The notes under the pieces were generated by a model. It did no database searches, was not told where the DNA came from, and saw only the letters and a program-made list of their open reading frames with translations. A DNA stretch of 64,000 nt, taken from the NCBI GenBank assembly GCA_965183835.1, contig CBCYME010000003.1, positions 62,001 through 126,000 on the forward strand, read 5' to 3'. Shown here piece by piece: positions 25,201-34,401 of the stretch. This stretch comes from OMPR01 sp965183835 (GTDB lineage Bacteria > Pseudomonadota > Alphaproteobacteria > Rhodobacterales > Rhodobacteraceae). Made by a program: the position numbers and the translations under genes. Every line of letters begins with the position of its first letter. Position 1 is the first letter of the stretch.

Positions 25201-26187
25201 GTGCAAAACGCGATCTGGCATACAGGATTTCTAGAACGGATCGCCACGGGTGAGACCGCAGCCGTTGAGATATTCGTACAACCAGGTTTTTCCGACTTCG
25301 AACTGTCCGCAATCATCCAAGTCCTCCAAACCGCCAATGATGTGTGCAACGTGGATCGGTTTGCCTGGCAGGTCACATCCGATCAACCCGGTCTGATTGC
25401 CAGCAGTTCCGAGCTGTTGGTGCGTGCGGAACCCACGATTGGTGATGAATACCTCAAGGACTGTTTGTTTGTGATCGGTGGCCAAGGCGTATCTGCACCC
25501 GGTTGGATCAACCGCGTTCGCGCGATGCAACGCCTGAAACGCCCCGCGGTTCTATTGTCGGACGCCGCAACGAAATTCATCAAAACATCCGCCACCCTTT
25601 CCGGCCCGGTGACAACACATTGGCGCGACATCGGGATTCTGCACGAGACGGGCGATTATCCCACACTGACGAGCCATCTAGTCGAAAACAACAATGGCAT
25701 TCTCACCTGTGCGGGCCAAAGCCATACACAGGAAATCGTCATTGGTCTGTTGTCCGCGATCCTTAACCCGCAAGACTGCGCCGAATTAAGCAACACTCTG
25801 ATTTTGGACAATGTGCGCGGATTTCAACGCGACCAGCCCGCCGGTCTAAGCAAGAGCCCCAATTTCTTTGAAAAACGCCTGCAAAATGCGATTGCCCTGA
25901 TGGAAGGCAATGTGGAAACACCGCTGCGGATTGCATTTTTGGCCGGGGAAATCGGGGTTTCTACCCGTCAGCTGGAACGCTTGTTCATGTTCTATCTGGG
26001 GAAATCCCCTGCGAAATTCTACAAACACATCCGCCTAAAACATGCGCAAGCCCTGATCGTCGACACTCAGATGCCGCTGATTGACGTGGCGCTGGCAAGT
26101 GGGTTTTCGACGTCCTCATCGCTGGCGAATTCATATCGGCAGGAATTCGGGACCACCCCCAACAAAGCGAGAAACCGCAAGAATTAA
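25201..26187 (+). CDS. GlxA-type transcriptional regulator (DJ-1/PfpI plus AraC domains)
   Basis: A 328-residue regulator. The N-terminal 190 residues are a DJ-1/PfpI-like amidotransferase fold (EIFVQPGFSDFELSAIIQ, LFVIGGQG). The C-terminal 100 residues are two AraC helix-turn-helix motifs (EIGVSTRQLERLF and IDVALASGFSTSSSLANSYRQEFG). Start GTG 25201 is chosen because a GGAG box lies 6 nt before it, inside the alternative longer start at 25189. Such proteins often activate amine or amino-acid catabolism genes. It is convergent with the alanine racemase gene; its targets are not evident. Confidence 0.87.
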   Translation: MQNAIWHTGFLERIATGETAAVEIFVQPGFSDFELSAIIQVLQTANDVCNVDRFAWQVTSDQPGLIASSSELLVRAEPTIGDEYLKDCLFVIGGQGVSAPGWINRVRAMQRLKRPAVLLSDAATKFIKTSATLSGPVTTHWRDIGILHETGDYPTLTSHLVENNNGILTCAGQSHTQEIVIGLLSAILNPQDCAELSNTLILDNVRGFQRDQPAGLSKSPNFFEKRLQNAIALMEGNVETPLRIAFLAGEIGVSTRQLERLFMFYLGKSPAKFYKHIRLKHAQALIVDTQMPLIDVALASGFSTSSSLANSYRQEFGTTPNKARNRKN

Positions 26188-26207
26188 GGCGCGCCAGATT
26201 TTCTGCC

Positions 26208-27326
26208 CTATCGATAGATACGATGGTTGCGCAATCCCCAGTCGGTAAAGAGATCGGCCAAGATGGTCTGAAATTGCGCCTCAGCCATTTGCGATGAAAT
26301 CAACGCGCCATCGACCTCTCCAAACACGCTAACCTTATCACCCACCTGAACCCGCGCGATGTCCGTAACATCCGCCACAATCGCATTCATAGAGATCTTG
26401 CCCACCACCGGGGCCAAAGCGTTTCCGATAGACACCGCACAGTTGCCATGGGCGATCCGGCTAAACCCATTCTCATAGCCAATCGAGATGCAGGCCAGTC
26501 GACGATCCTGATCAAGGTGACTTGCCCGGTCATACCCCACGCTCGCCCCTTTGGGATAATCCTGCAGGCTGACCACCCGCGCGCCCAGATCCATGGTACT
26601 GCGAAACCCAAGCTCGGGTTTCAAAATTCCGTACAAAATTGCGCCACATCTGTACATATCCGTTTCAACGTCCACGCCCGAGACCAGCGTCAACGAGCTG
26701 CCCGCATGGACACGCACATCTTTGCGCTGCAAGTCGCTGTTCTCAAGAACCCAAGACACCTGCTGCTGAAACAGCTCAGAGCTTTGAATGAGCTCATTTG
26801 GCTCGTTAGATGGGAAATGGGTGCAAATCCCACCAATATCAGCGCCTAATACATCCAAGATCAGGCGGCATGTATCCTGACCGGGGCCCATCGAAACCTC
26901 TAGCGCATCACGCGACATGCCCGATGCATTCAGGGACAGGTGAACCCGGCCCCGGTATCGGTTTGTATCCAGATAATCACGGATCAGCCGCGCCGTTGCA
27001 ACTGAGGCGACCTGCTCTTCCACGCGATCACTCAGCGCGCCGCCTATTTCCTCGGCCGTTGCGGTTCGCAACCGGATGAGCGTACCGGAAAACCCCGCAT
27101 CTCGCACAGAGCGCGCTTCGGCATTTGAGGTGATCCCGATACAGGTCACCCCCTGTTCCCGGACCAAGGGCACGACCTGTGCGATCCCATGCCCATAAGC
27201 GTCGGCCTTTAACACCGCACAGAACTTGCGCCCCGCTGGCACCAGCCCCAGAGCAAGCTCTAGGTTTTTGGAAATGCGGTCTCGGTGGATCGTACACCAA
27301 GACGCTGGACACAGACCCGCGTTCAT
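26208..27326 (-). CDS. Alanine racemase-like PLP enzyme
   Basis: A 372-residue fold-type III racemase. The PLP lysine K40 lies in FCAVLKADAYGHG. The second catalytic base is the Tyr of SVGYDRASHL. The C-terminal beta-domain has VVGKISMNAIVADVTD. The start at 27326 is 5 nt after the upstream gene's stop; earlier in-frame codons would overlap it. It is the last gene of a seven-gene operon for uptake and hydrolysis of an amino-acid derivative, so it is probably catabolic, or broad in substrate, rather than the cell-wall enzyme. Confidence 0.88.
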   Translation of the reverse strand: MNAGLCPASWCTIHRDRISKNLELALGLVPAGRKFCAVLKADAYGHGIAQVVPLVREQGVTCIGITSNAEARSVRDAGFSGTLIRLRTATAEEIGGALSDRVEEQVASVATARLIRDYLDTNRYRGRVHLSLNASGMSRDALEVSMGPGQDTCRLILDVLGADIGGICTHFPSNEPNELIQSSELFQQQVSWVLENSDLQRKDVRVHAGSSLTLVSGVDVETDMYRCGAILYGILKPELGFRSTMDLGARVVSLQDYPKGASVGYDRASHLDQDRRLACISIGYENGFSRIAHGNCAVSIGNALAPVVGKISMNAIVADVTDIARVQVGDKVSVFGEVDGALISSQMAEAQFQTILADLFTDWGLRNHRIYR

Positions 27327-27331
27327 CACTG

Positions 27332-28483
27332 TTACCCGCGCCCCAGCAAACCATACACAATATCGCAAAACAGATCGGTCACGATCGGCACAAGCGCATC
27401 GGGAAAATCATAATCCGGGTTGTGCAATTGGGGCTGATCCTCGCCCGAACCAATATAGATCATGGCCCCCTTGGCCCCATCATCGCCGATGCGTCCAAAA
27501 TCCTCGGACCACCGCATGGGGATGTCCATCTCATGAACCGCGAGCGTCAAATTTTGTGCGCTTTGGCGGGCAATCGCTGTCGCGGCTGGGTCATTCACCA
27601 CGGACCGAAACACATCATGCCAATGGGTTTGAACCGCAAGGCCCGCCGTGTTTTGCGCAACCAACTGACGCGCATCGGCCATCAGCGTTTCCATGCGTTC
27701 ATTGGTCATCGAACGCAGTGTGACCCGCAATTCCCCATCCGCCGGGGCGATTCCAAATGTGGGTTCGCCCAGCACCGCATGGGTCAACGTGCTCAGCGCA
27801 AAATCATCCTCCCCAATCGTGCCACCGCCAAGCGCGGGCAAGGCCGTCATCAGGTGGGCCATGGCATTGGCTGGTGAAAATCCGTCTTCGGGCGCGGCGG
27901 CGTGCGAACTTTTCCCCTCGAACAGGATCTGCATGCCCCGCGAGGCACAGTTTCCCGCGCCTGCGCGCAACCCGATTTCCCCCAAGGGGCGACCCGGAAC
28001 GTTATGATAGGCAAAGGCGAAATCCGGGCGGATCTCAGGCCAACGCGGGTCCTCGATCACCGCCTTGGCCCCTGCCCCGGTTTCCTCAGCAGGTTGAAAC
28101 ATCAGAATAACGCGCCCCTTAGCAGGGCGCATCGCAAGGCGCATCGCAACACCTAGCATAGAGACCATGTGGCCATCATGCCCACACAGATGCCCTTTGC
28201 CCTCGACTTCGGATTTATACGGCAGATCGGAAATCTCGCGGATCGGCAGCCCGTCCAATTCACACCGCAGCAAAACGGTCGGCCCCTCTGCGGTGCCTCT
28301 GAATTCTGCGGCAACACCATGCCCCCCTAGGTTTTGCCACAGGCGATCCGCGCCGAGCTTGGTCAGCTCCGCAGCAATACGCGCGGCGGTCGCCGTCTCT
28401 TCGCCTGAAATTTCAGGACGGCGATGCAAGGCATGACGCAGCGCCGTGAGATAGACGATCTGATCAGAAGAAAGAGCGTGCAT
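27332..28483 (-). CDS. M20D amidohydrolase (hippurate hydrolase/IAA-amino acid hydrolase-like)
   Basis: A 383-residue metallo-aminoacylase. It has ALHRRPEISGEE near the N terminus, the metal motif HLCGHDGHM, and GAGAKAVIEDPRWPEIRPDFAFAYHN in the second metal region. Family members remove acyl groups from N-acyl amino acids. The start at 28483 follows AGGACAGG; a TTG at 28498 overlapping the preceding stop is less likely. It is adjacent to another M20 enzyme and precedes the racemase gene. Confidence 0.87.
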   Translation of the reverse strand: MHALSSDQIVYLTALRHALHRRPEISGEETATAARIAAELTKLGADRLWQNLGGHGVAAEFRGTAEGPTVLLRCELDGLPIREISDLPYKSEVEGKGHLCGHDGHMVSMLGVAMRLAMRPAKGRVILMFQPAEETGAGAKAVIEDPRWPEIRPDFAFAYHNVPGRPLGEIGLRAGAGNCASRGMQILFEGKSSHAAAPEDGFSPANAMAHLMTALPALGGGTIGEDDFALSTLTHAVLGEPTFGIAPADGELRVTLRSMTNERMETLMADARQLVAQNTAGLAVQTHWHDVFRSVVNDPAATAIARQSAQNLTLAVHEMDIPMRWSEDFGRIGDDGAKGAMIYIGSGEDQPQLHNPDYDFPDALVPIVTDLFCDIVYGLLGRG

Positions 28484-28494
28484 TTGACCTGTCC

Positions 28495-29787
28495 TCAAAT
28501 AGCTTCAACATCGCACCAATCAGCGATGAATAGGGCGGTGGCTTTGGTGATCCGGCGGATGCTCTCAAGTTCGACGCGCTCATTAAAGCCATGGATGGCT
28601 TCGGCGCGGGGACCATACACCAACGCCGGCGTGTCTGCATAAAGTCCAAAGAACCGCGCATCTGTGGTGGCGGTGATCGCTTCGCGCACCAGCTCTTGGC
28701 CCGTCACCGTCTGATGGGCACGTCCTAACATTTCGATGGCTGAACTCGCCCGCTCAGAACTGTCTTGTGACAGCGCGTACCCCTCGGCGTGGAAGCCGTG
28801 GTAGACGATTTCAGGCAAAGAATTCCGCAAGAAATCATTGTCGCGCGCCGCGTCCAGGATCACTTCTTCGATTTCGGCTTTAGCGGCCTCAATCGATTGA
28901 CCCGGAAAAATTGCCATGCGCACGTCAAACACGCTCCATGCTGGAACCGAACTGGTCCAATCGCCGCCTTCGATCTTGCCGACATTCAGGTTCAAGGCGT
29001 GGTCCATATGGGCGTAATCATCAGGCCGGTTCTCGGCCGCATTCCATCGATGTTCCATCTCGTGCAACGCTTTGATCAAAGGAAATGCTGCCTCAATCGC
29101 GTTCGCACCGCTGCCCGCATAAGCGACATGGGTGGGGCGGCCTTTCAGGTGAACCTGAAACCAGATCACCCCCAATTGCGCCGTCACCAAATGTTCGGAA
29201 AACGGTTCAGGGATCAAAACCGCGTCAGCCTTATACCCCCGCGCCAAACAGGCCAGCGCCCCATTTCCGGTGCATTCTTCTTCGACCACCGATTGGTAAT
29301 GCACGTCCCCCGCCGGGGCCAAGCCACACGCCCGCAAGGCATCCAGCGCAAACAGATTCGAGGCCAGTCCCGCTTTCATGTCACCGCCACCACGCCCATA
29401 TAGCCAACCGCCTTGGACCCGCGGCTCAAACGGGGGGGTGTCCCACATATCAAGCGGCCCTTCGGGCACCACATCAATATGCCCATTCAAAATCAAAGAC
29501 CGGCCTTTCTGTGTGTTCGACCTGTGTGTCCCGACGACATTCACCGCATCATCATAAGGTCCGATGACAGGGGAAAAACCCGGTAGGGTCTCAATCTCTG
29601 CCACATCAATCTGCCAGCGATCGATTTCATACCCGCGCGCGGACAACTCATCTGCCATAAAGGTCTGCGCCGACTGCTCATTCCCGCGCGTCGATGGATG
29701 CGAGGTGAGTTCGGACAAGAATGCAATCTGGCGGTCAAACCCAGCATCAACAGCATCACACAGGCGGGTTTTCAAATCGTCATGCAT
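28495..29787 (-). CDS. M20 family deacylase (ArgE/DapE type)
   Basis: A 430-residue metallopeptidase-like deacylase. The first metal motif is NGHIDVVPEG, then GRGGGDMKAG supplies the bridging Asp, and VVEEECTGNG the catalytic Glu pair. Length and motif spacing suit ArgE/DapE/ACY1 members. The start at 29787 follows GAGAGG; upstream in-frame codons run into the aminotransferase gene. With the M20D enzyme next door, the operon encodes two deacylases of different subfamilies. Its substrate is not fixed. Confidence 0.87.
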   Translation of the reverse strand: MHDDLKTRLCDAVDAGFDRQIAFLSELTSHPSTRGNEQSAQTFMADELSARGYEIDRWQIDVAEIETLPGFSPVIGPYDDAVNVVGTHRSNTQKGRSLILNGHIDVVPEGPLDMWDTPPFEPRVQGGWLYGRGGGDMKAGLASNLFALDALRACGLAPAGDVHYQSVVEEECTGNGALACLARGYKADAVLIPEPFSEHLVTAQLGVIWFQVHLKGRPTHVAYAGSGANAIEAAFPLIKALHEMEHRWNAAENRPDDYAHMDHALNLNVGKIEGGDWTSSVPAWSVFDVRMAIFPGQSIEAAKAEIEEVILDAARDNDFLRNSLPEIVYHGFHAEGYALSQDSSERASSAIEMLGRAHQTVTGQELVREAITATTDARFFGLYADTPALVYGPRAEAIHGFNERVELESIRRITKATALFIADWCDVEAI

Positions 29788-29797
29788 TTGGGGCCTC

Positions 29798-31198
29798 TCA
29801 GAATGTCGCGGGTGGCGCTTGGTGTAATGTATGGGACGCGCCGGGTACACGCTCTCTCTCGATGGGCAAGCCAACCTCTTGGGCAAAGGCGTCCAGTGCC
29901 GCGTGCAGAATGCCCATCAATTCGTCAATCTGCGGTTCGGTGATGATCAACGGCGGCGCGATCAGAAAGTGATCACCAGTCATGCCGCGGCGCGTCCGGC
30001 GCGAATAAATGATCAACCCACGTTCATAAGCAAGTTCGACAAGGCGCGCGTGGGCCTCAAGTTCGGGTGGCAGCGGCTCCATCGTCTCTCGGTCCGCGAC
30101 GAACTCAAATGCGGTCAACAATCCCTTGCCGCGCACGTCCCCAATAAAGGGGTAACGATCCATCAGCGCACGCAGCTGAACCATCAAGACCTCGCCCATT
30201 CTGGCGGCGTTTTCGATCAATCCCTGATCTTCCATCTCTTCTAGAACAGCCAATCCTGCTGAACACGCCAAAGGATTTCCGGCATAGGTAAACCCATGCA
30301 GAAAACCACCAGCATCCAGAACAGGTTCGACCAACCGCGCCCCGGCAACAATCGCCCCAAGCGGCGCATAACCAGCGCCAAACCCCTTGGACATCGCAAC
30401 AATATCCGGCGTGATGCCCCAATGTTCAGCGGCCAGGAATTTGCCCGTGCGCCCTGCCCCGGTCATGACCTCATCATAGATCAGCAACACACCAAATTCG
30501 TCGCAGATGTCGCGAATGCGGCCATAATAACTATCGGGCGCAACCAAGGCACCGGTGGACGCCCCGCCAACGGGTTCCATGATAAACGCCAGAACAGTTT
30601 CCGGCCCTTCGGCAAGAATTTTGTCCCGTAAAAGGTCGGCGTATTTTAGTCCGCGCGCCTCTTCGCTCAAGTTGTCGCGATCCAGATAGGTCGCGGGCGC
30701 TGCCACTTTGGGCATGCCTTCCATCATCGGCGCAAAGGGTTCGCGCAGTGGATCATAGCCGGTCAAATCCAACGCCCCAAAAGTGCAGCCATGATACGAC
30801 GGAAACCGCGATATCACCTTATGACGCGCGTCTTGCCCCTGTGTCAGCGCAAATTGACGGGCCAGCTTCACAGCACTCTCAACCGCCTCTGATCCGCCAG
30901 AAACAAAGAACACACGGTCCAACCCATCGGGGGTCATGGCAACTGTTTTCGCCGCCAGATCCTCGGATGGATGGGTGCGAAAATGCAACCGATAGCCAAA
31001 GGTCGCCTTGTCCATCTGTGCCTTGATCTTAGCCAGCACACGCGGGTTGGAATGGCCGATGTTTGACACCATCGCGCCAGACGATCCATCGATATAGCGA
31101 TTGCCCGCCTCATCAAAGAGATAGATCCCCTCGCCGTAATCCAGAAACGGACGCGGGTTGCGCGATTGATAAAACAGATATGAAGTTTCGTCGCTCAC
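29798..31198 (-). CDS. Class III aminotransferase
   Basis: A 466-residue PLP aminotransferase. The cofactor Lys is in AMSKGFGAGYAPLGA, with VSGGSEAVESAVKLAR and LIYDEVMTGAGRTG around the pocket. It is distinct from the SpuC-like protein at 11876. The GTG start overlaps the ATPase stop by four bases (GTGA), so it is translationally linked to the importer. It would remove or transfer the amino group of the imported compound. Confidence 0.88.
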   Translation of the reverse strand: MSDETSYLFYQSRNPRPFLDYGEGIYLFDEAGNRYIDGSSGAMVSNIGHSNPRVLAKIKAQMDKATFGYRLHFRTHPSEDLAAKTVAMTPDGLDRVFFVSGGSEAVESAVKLARQFALTQGQDARHKVISRFPSYHGCTFGALDLTGYDPLREPFAPMMEGMPKVAAPATYLDRDNLSEEARGLKYADLLRDKILAEGPETVLAFIMEPVGGASTGALVAPDSYYGRIRDICDEFGVLLIYDEVMTGAGRTGKFLAAEHWGITPDIVAMSKGFGAGYAPLGAIVAGARLVEPVLDAGGFLHGFTYAGNPLACSAGLAVLEEMEDQGLIENAARMGEVLMVQLRALMDRYPFIGDVRGKGLLTAFEFVADRETMEPLPPELEAHARLVELAYERGLIIYSRRTRRGMTGDHFLIAPPLIITEPQIDELMGILHAALDAFAQEVGLPIERERVPGASHTLHQAPPATF

Positions 31199-31965
31199 TT
31201 GGCACCCTCAATATGCTTACGGAGAAATTCGCGGGTACGGTCTTTGGTCGGGGTCTTGAAAATGATCTCGGGCGGGCCTTCTTCGACAACGACCCCTTTG
31301 TCCATGAACAGCACCCGATCACAGACCGAGGCTGCGAAATCCATTTCGTGGGTCACAATGATCATGGTCATGTGCTGTTCGGCGAGGTTTTTCATGACCT
31401 GATTCACCTCTTCCACCAATTCCGGATCCAACGCCGAGGTGGCCTCGTCAAACAGCATCAGTTTGGGTTTCATCGCCAGGGCCCGCGCGATCGCGACCCG
31501 CTGCTTTTGTCCGCCGGACAGTTGCGATGGGTAATAATCGATCCGCTCTAACATGCCGACGTTATCAAGCTGCTCTTCTGCCAGCTTGTTCGCCTCTTCC
31601 TTAGAAATCTTTTTCAACAACATCGGCGCCATAGTGACATTTTCGCGCGCAGTCATATGCGGGAACAGATTAAAGTGCTGAAACACCATGCCAACATGTT
31701 GGCGCATTTCGTTGATGTGTTTTTCATACTGCCGATGCGGCAGCTGTTTGTTCACTTGCACCCCATCCAACCAGATTTCACCACCTGTCAGCGGGTCCAA
31801 ATCATTTATCGCCCGCAGCAAAGTCGATTTGCCTGAGCCAGACGAGCCGATGATGCCAACGATCTGCCCCCGCTCAACCGTCAGGCTGATGTCTTTGAGA
31901 ACCTCCAGCGTGCCAAAAGATTTTTGGGCGTGCCGGATTTCGACGAAGTTAGTTTTTTCGGTCAT
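31195..31965 (-). CDS. Polar amino acid ABC transporter ATP-binding protein
   Basis: A 256-residue GlnQ/HisP-type ATPase. Walker A is GSSGSGKST, the signature is LSGGQKQR, and Walker B is LMLFDEATSALD. The start at 31965 follows a GAGG box and places the first beta strand at the usual distance; 15 extra upstream residues would overlap the permease gene. It serves the two permeases and the binding protein encoded upstream in the same operon. Confidence 0.92.
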   Translation of the reverse strand: MTEKTNFVEIRHAQKSFGTLEVLKDISLTVERGQIVGIIGSSGSGKSTLLRAINDLDPLTGGEIWLDGVQVNKQLPHRQYEKHINEMRQHVGMVFQHFNLFPHMTARENVTMAPMLLKKISKEEANKLAEEQLDNVGMLERIDYYPSQLSGGQKQRVAIARALAMKPKLMLFDEATSALDPELVEEVNQVMKNLAEQHMTMIIVTHEMDFAASVCDRVLFMDKGVVVEEGPPEIIFKTPTKDRTREFLRKHIEGAK

Positions 31966-31981
31966 GACGGGCCTCGTAAAA

Positions 31982-32638
31982 TCAGCGGGAGATTGAAATG
32001 CGGCGCTCAATCTTGCGCTGCACCCATTCCATGCCCAGGTTGATGACGTAATAGCAGGCCGCAGCCAGGATATAGAATTCGAACGGGCGATAGGTCTTGC
32101 CGATGATCCGCTGCGCCGACAGTGTCAGCTCGCTCACCCCGATCACGGACACCAATGCGCTGTCTTTCAACAGAGCGATCATGTTGTTGCCAATCGGCGG
32201 CACCACATCCCGCACGGCTTGCGGGATAACAACTTTGCGCAAGGCCTCGCCCCGGCTCAATCCCAATGTACGGGCCGCTTCCATCTGGCCTTTGTCGACA
32301 GCCAAGATCGCGGTTTGGATCAGTTCGGAATTATAGACCGCAAAGTGCAATCCCAACCCGATGATCCCAGCCACAAAGGCGGGCAGGTCAATGCCAATTT
32401 GAACCAGCCCAAAGTAGATCAGGAACAGCTGCAACAGCAGCGGTGTGCCCATGAACAACCACGCGATCAGCCGAAACGGCTGGCGGATAATCCAAGGCGC
32501 ATAAAGCGCGATCACAGCAAAGATGATACCGCCGAAAAAGCTAAGGATCGCAGCCGCAACCGTGATGCCAATGGTCCAGGCACACCCAAGCAGGATCACG
32601 TCCATGTATTTGGGAATAATCGAAAAATCGAGGCCCAT
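31982..32638 (-). CDS. Polar amino acid ABC transporter permease
   Basis: A 218-residue HisM/GlnP-type permease with about five membrane segments. The EAA loop reads MEAARTLGLSRGEALRKVVIPQA. It lies 18 bp after the other permease gene, and the two would form the heterodimeric channel. Confidence 0.92.
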   Translation of the reverse strand: MGLDFSIIPKYMDVILLGCAWTIGITVAAAILSFFGGIIFAVIALYAPWIIRQPFRLIAWLFMGTPLLLQLFLIYFGLVQIGIDLPAFVAGIIGLGLHFAVYNSELIQTAILAVDKGQMEAARTLGLSRGEALRKVVIPQAVRDVVPPIGNNMIALLKDSALVSVIGVSELTLSAQRIIGKTYRPFEFYILAAACYYVINLGMEWVQRKIERRISISR

Positions 32639-32656
32639 CCGTCTTTCCTTTTCCGA

Positions 32657-33304
32657 TCAGGTGATTTGCACTTTGCGGTCTAGCCAGGCAATACCTCGGC
32701 CGACCACATAGATGATGATCATGTAAAGAACCCCTGCCAGCAGGAACATTTCAAAGGGCTTATAGGTCGACCCAATGTAACGCTGCGCGGTATAGGTCAG
32801 TTCCACGACCGAGATCGCCGCGACCAGCGCAGTCGCCTTGATCAGGGCGTTGATATTCACCCCCAACGGGCGCACCATCAGCCGGGCAGATTGCGGTAGA
32901 ATTATCCTGTACATGGCTTGCCATTGGCTCAACCCAAGGGTGCGGGCCGCTTCGCGTTGACCTTTGTCGATCGCGATAATCGCACCGCGGATGGTTTCCG
33001 TCATGTAAGCGCCGGCGTTTATGCCAAGTCCGATCACCCCTGCCTCGAACGCATCCAGTTGGATACCGATCTGGGGCCCCCCGAAGTAGAGGATAAACAG
33101 CTGGATCAAAGCAGGCGTGCCGCGAAACACACTGACATAAGCCGCACCGGCAAACCGCAATCCCGCAAATCTTGACAAACGTGCCGCCGCGCCAAGCGCC
33201 CCACAGGTCAAACCCAATATCGCGGTCAAAATCGACAACAGAACTGTGATCCAAGCGGCCTCAAGAAAGAACGGATAGACCTTAAGCATCAGTTCAAAAT
33301 CCAT
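32657..33304 (-). CDS. Polar amino acid ABC transporter permease
   Basis: A 215-residue permease with about five membrane segments, related to but distinct from its neighbour. The EAA loop reads REAARTLGLSQWQAMYRIILPQ. It is separated from the binding-protein gene by 181 bp that contain a terminator-like hairpin. Confidence 0.92.
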   Translation of the reverse strand: MDFELMLKVYPFFLEAAWITVLLSILTAILGLTCGALGAAARLSRFAGLRFAGAAYVSVFRGTPALIQLFILYFGGPQIGIQLDAFEAGVIGLGINAGAYMTETIRGAIIAIDKGQREAARTLGLSQWQAMYRIILPQSARLMVRPLGVNINALIKATALVAAISVVELTYTAQRYIGSTYKPFEMFLLAGVLYMIIIYVVGRGIAWLDRKVQIT

Positions 33305-33450
33305 GCTGCCCCCCTCGTGGCCATAACGTGCGAAACGTGCACCGCGCGCCGTCTCTGAAACAAAGGTTTACCGATGTTGCGGAACATGCAAGCGCACACC
33401 AACGAACCATGCTCAAAAGGTGTGGCATACGGATCGGAACCCAAAAGAAA

Positions 33451-33478
33451 GCCCCGCCACCAAAACCGACAGCGAGGC
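33451..33478 (-). terminator. Attenuator-like hairpin between the binding-protein and permease genes
   Basis: On the minus strand GCCTCGC pairs with GCGGGGC (one G-U pair) around a 14-nt loop, then TTTCTTTTGG follows. It lies 8 nt past the binding-protein stop and would reduce transcription into the membrane components. Confidence 0.6.
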
Positions 33479-33485
33479 CAGAACC

Positions 33486-34262
33486 TTAGCGGATATCCGC
33501 GCCGATCCACTTTTCAGCCAGTGCAAGATAGGTGCCGTCTTCCATCATGGAATCCAACGCTTTTTGCATTTCCTCAGCCAAGGCAGGGTTACCCTGACGA
33601 ATTGCGATGCCCGCCCCAAACGGTTCGGTGCCGGGATCGTCGAACATTGCGAATTCCTGACCTTTGGCCGTCATCGCCAGAATGGCCGCAATCGAGTCGT
33701 TGACGATGGCATCAACACGCCCGTTTTCCAATTCAAGCAGCAGTTCGGGCAGACCTTTGTAGGTATTAATCGAATACCCCATCTCACGGGCCCAATCCTC
33801 GTGGGTTTCGCCCAATGTCAGGCCCACTTTCTTGCCCTTCAGCCCATCAAGGTCGGTAATGTCTGACCCCGGTTTGGTAAAGATAGCGCGCTTATCCGAA
33901 TAATACGGACCAACGAAATCAACGACCTCGTCCCGCTCGGCTGTGATCGTCATCGACCCAACAATCGCGTCGTATTTGTTCGCCAGCAGACCGCCAATGA
34001 TGCCGTCCCACGCCGTGGTCACGATTTCGGCCTCTAGCCCCATACGTTTGGCGATTTCCGTGCCAACCGCCGGGTCAAATCCGACAACCTGATTTTCATC
34101 GTTCACGAAATTAAACGGAGGGTAAGCCCCAGACATCGCAATGCGGATCACACCTTTTTCTTTGAGCGTGTCCAGCTCCTCTGCGACAGCGGCGTTCAGC
34201 CCCATTACTGCAAGGCCTGCAGCGGCGATTGCAGATTTCAGGATGGTACGGCGAACAGTCAT
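33486..34262 (-). CDS. Amino acid ABC transporter periplasmic binding protein (family 3)
   Basis: A 258-residue receptor. The signal peptide occupies residues 1-27 (cleavage near AVA). The mature start IRIAMSGAYPPFNFV is the standard family 3 ligand strand, and VGFDPAVGTEIAKRMG is the family signature. The start at 34262 follows an AGGAG box. It is the first gene of the operon and is divergent from a LysR gene. The ligand is an amino acid or derivative; the two deacylases downstream suggest an N-acylated or otherwise blocked one. Confidence 0.9.
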   Translation of the reverse strand: MTVRRTILKSAIAAAGLAVMGLNAAVAEELDTLKEKGVIRIAMSGAYPPFNFVNDENQVVGFDPAVGTEIAKRMGLEAEIVTTAWDGIIGGLLANKYDAIVGSMTITAERDEVVDFVGPYYSDKRAIFTKPGSDITDLDGLKGKKVGLTLGETHEDWAREMGYSINTYKGLPELLLELENGRVDAIVNDSIAAILAMTAKGQEFAMFDDPGTEPFGAGIAIRQGNPALAEEMQKALDSMMEDGTYLALAEKWIGADIR

Positions 34263-34386
34263 CTTTGTCTCTCCTGTTGATAGGTGCCGGGGTAAAGGCC
34301 TGTGCAATATTGGCGGATTACCCCCGCTCAAGCTGAGACTTGCATGGTCGCTCGTATCGTGCAAATAAATATATGCCATTATCAAT

Positions 34387-34401
34387 ATAGATAGAATCTA
34401 T
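34387..34401. promoter_or_regulatory. Inverted repeat over the LysR start, candidate LysR box
   Basis: ATAGAT-aga-ATCTAT is a perfect inverted repeat fitting the T-N11-A pattern of LysR sites (T34388, A34400). It overlaps the ATG at 34400, so bound regulator would block its own expression. The gene has no clear ribosome-binding box, so leaderless translation is possible. Confidence 0.45.

Noticed and set aside
26208..34262. Ectoine or hydroxyectoine utilisation operon
   Set aside because: The receptor operon plan is similar, but the threonine-dehydratase-like, cyclodeaminase and M24 hydrolase genes are missing, and an alanine racemase is present instead.
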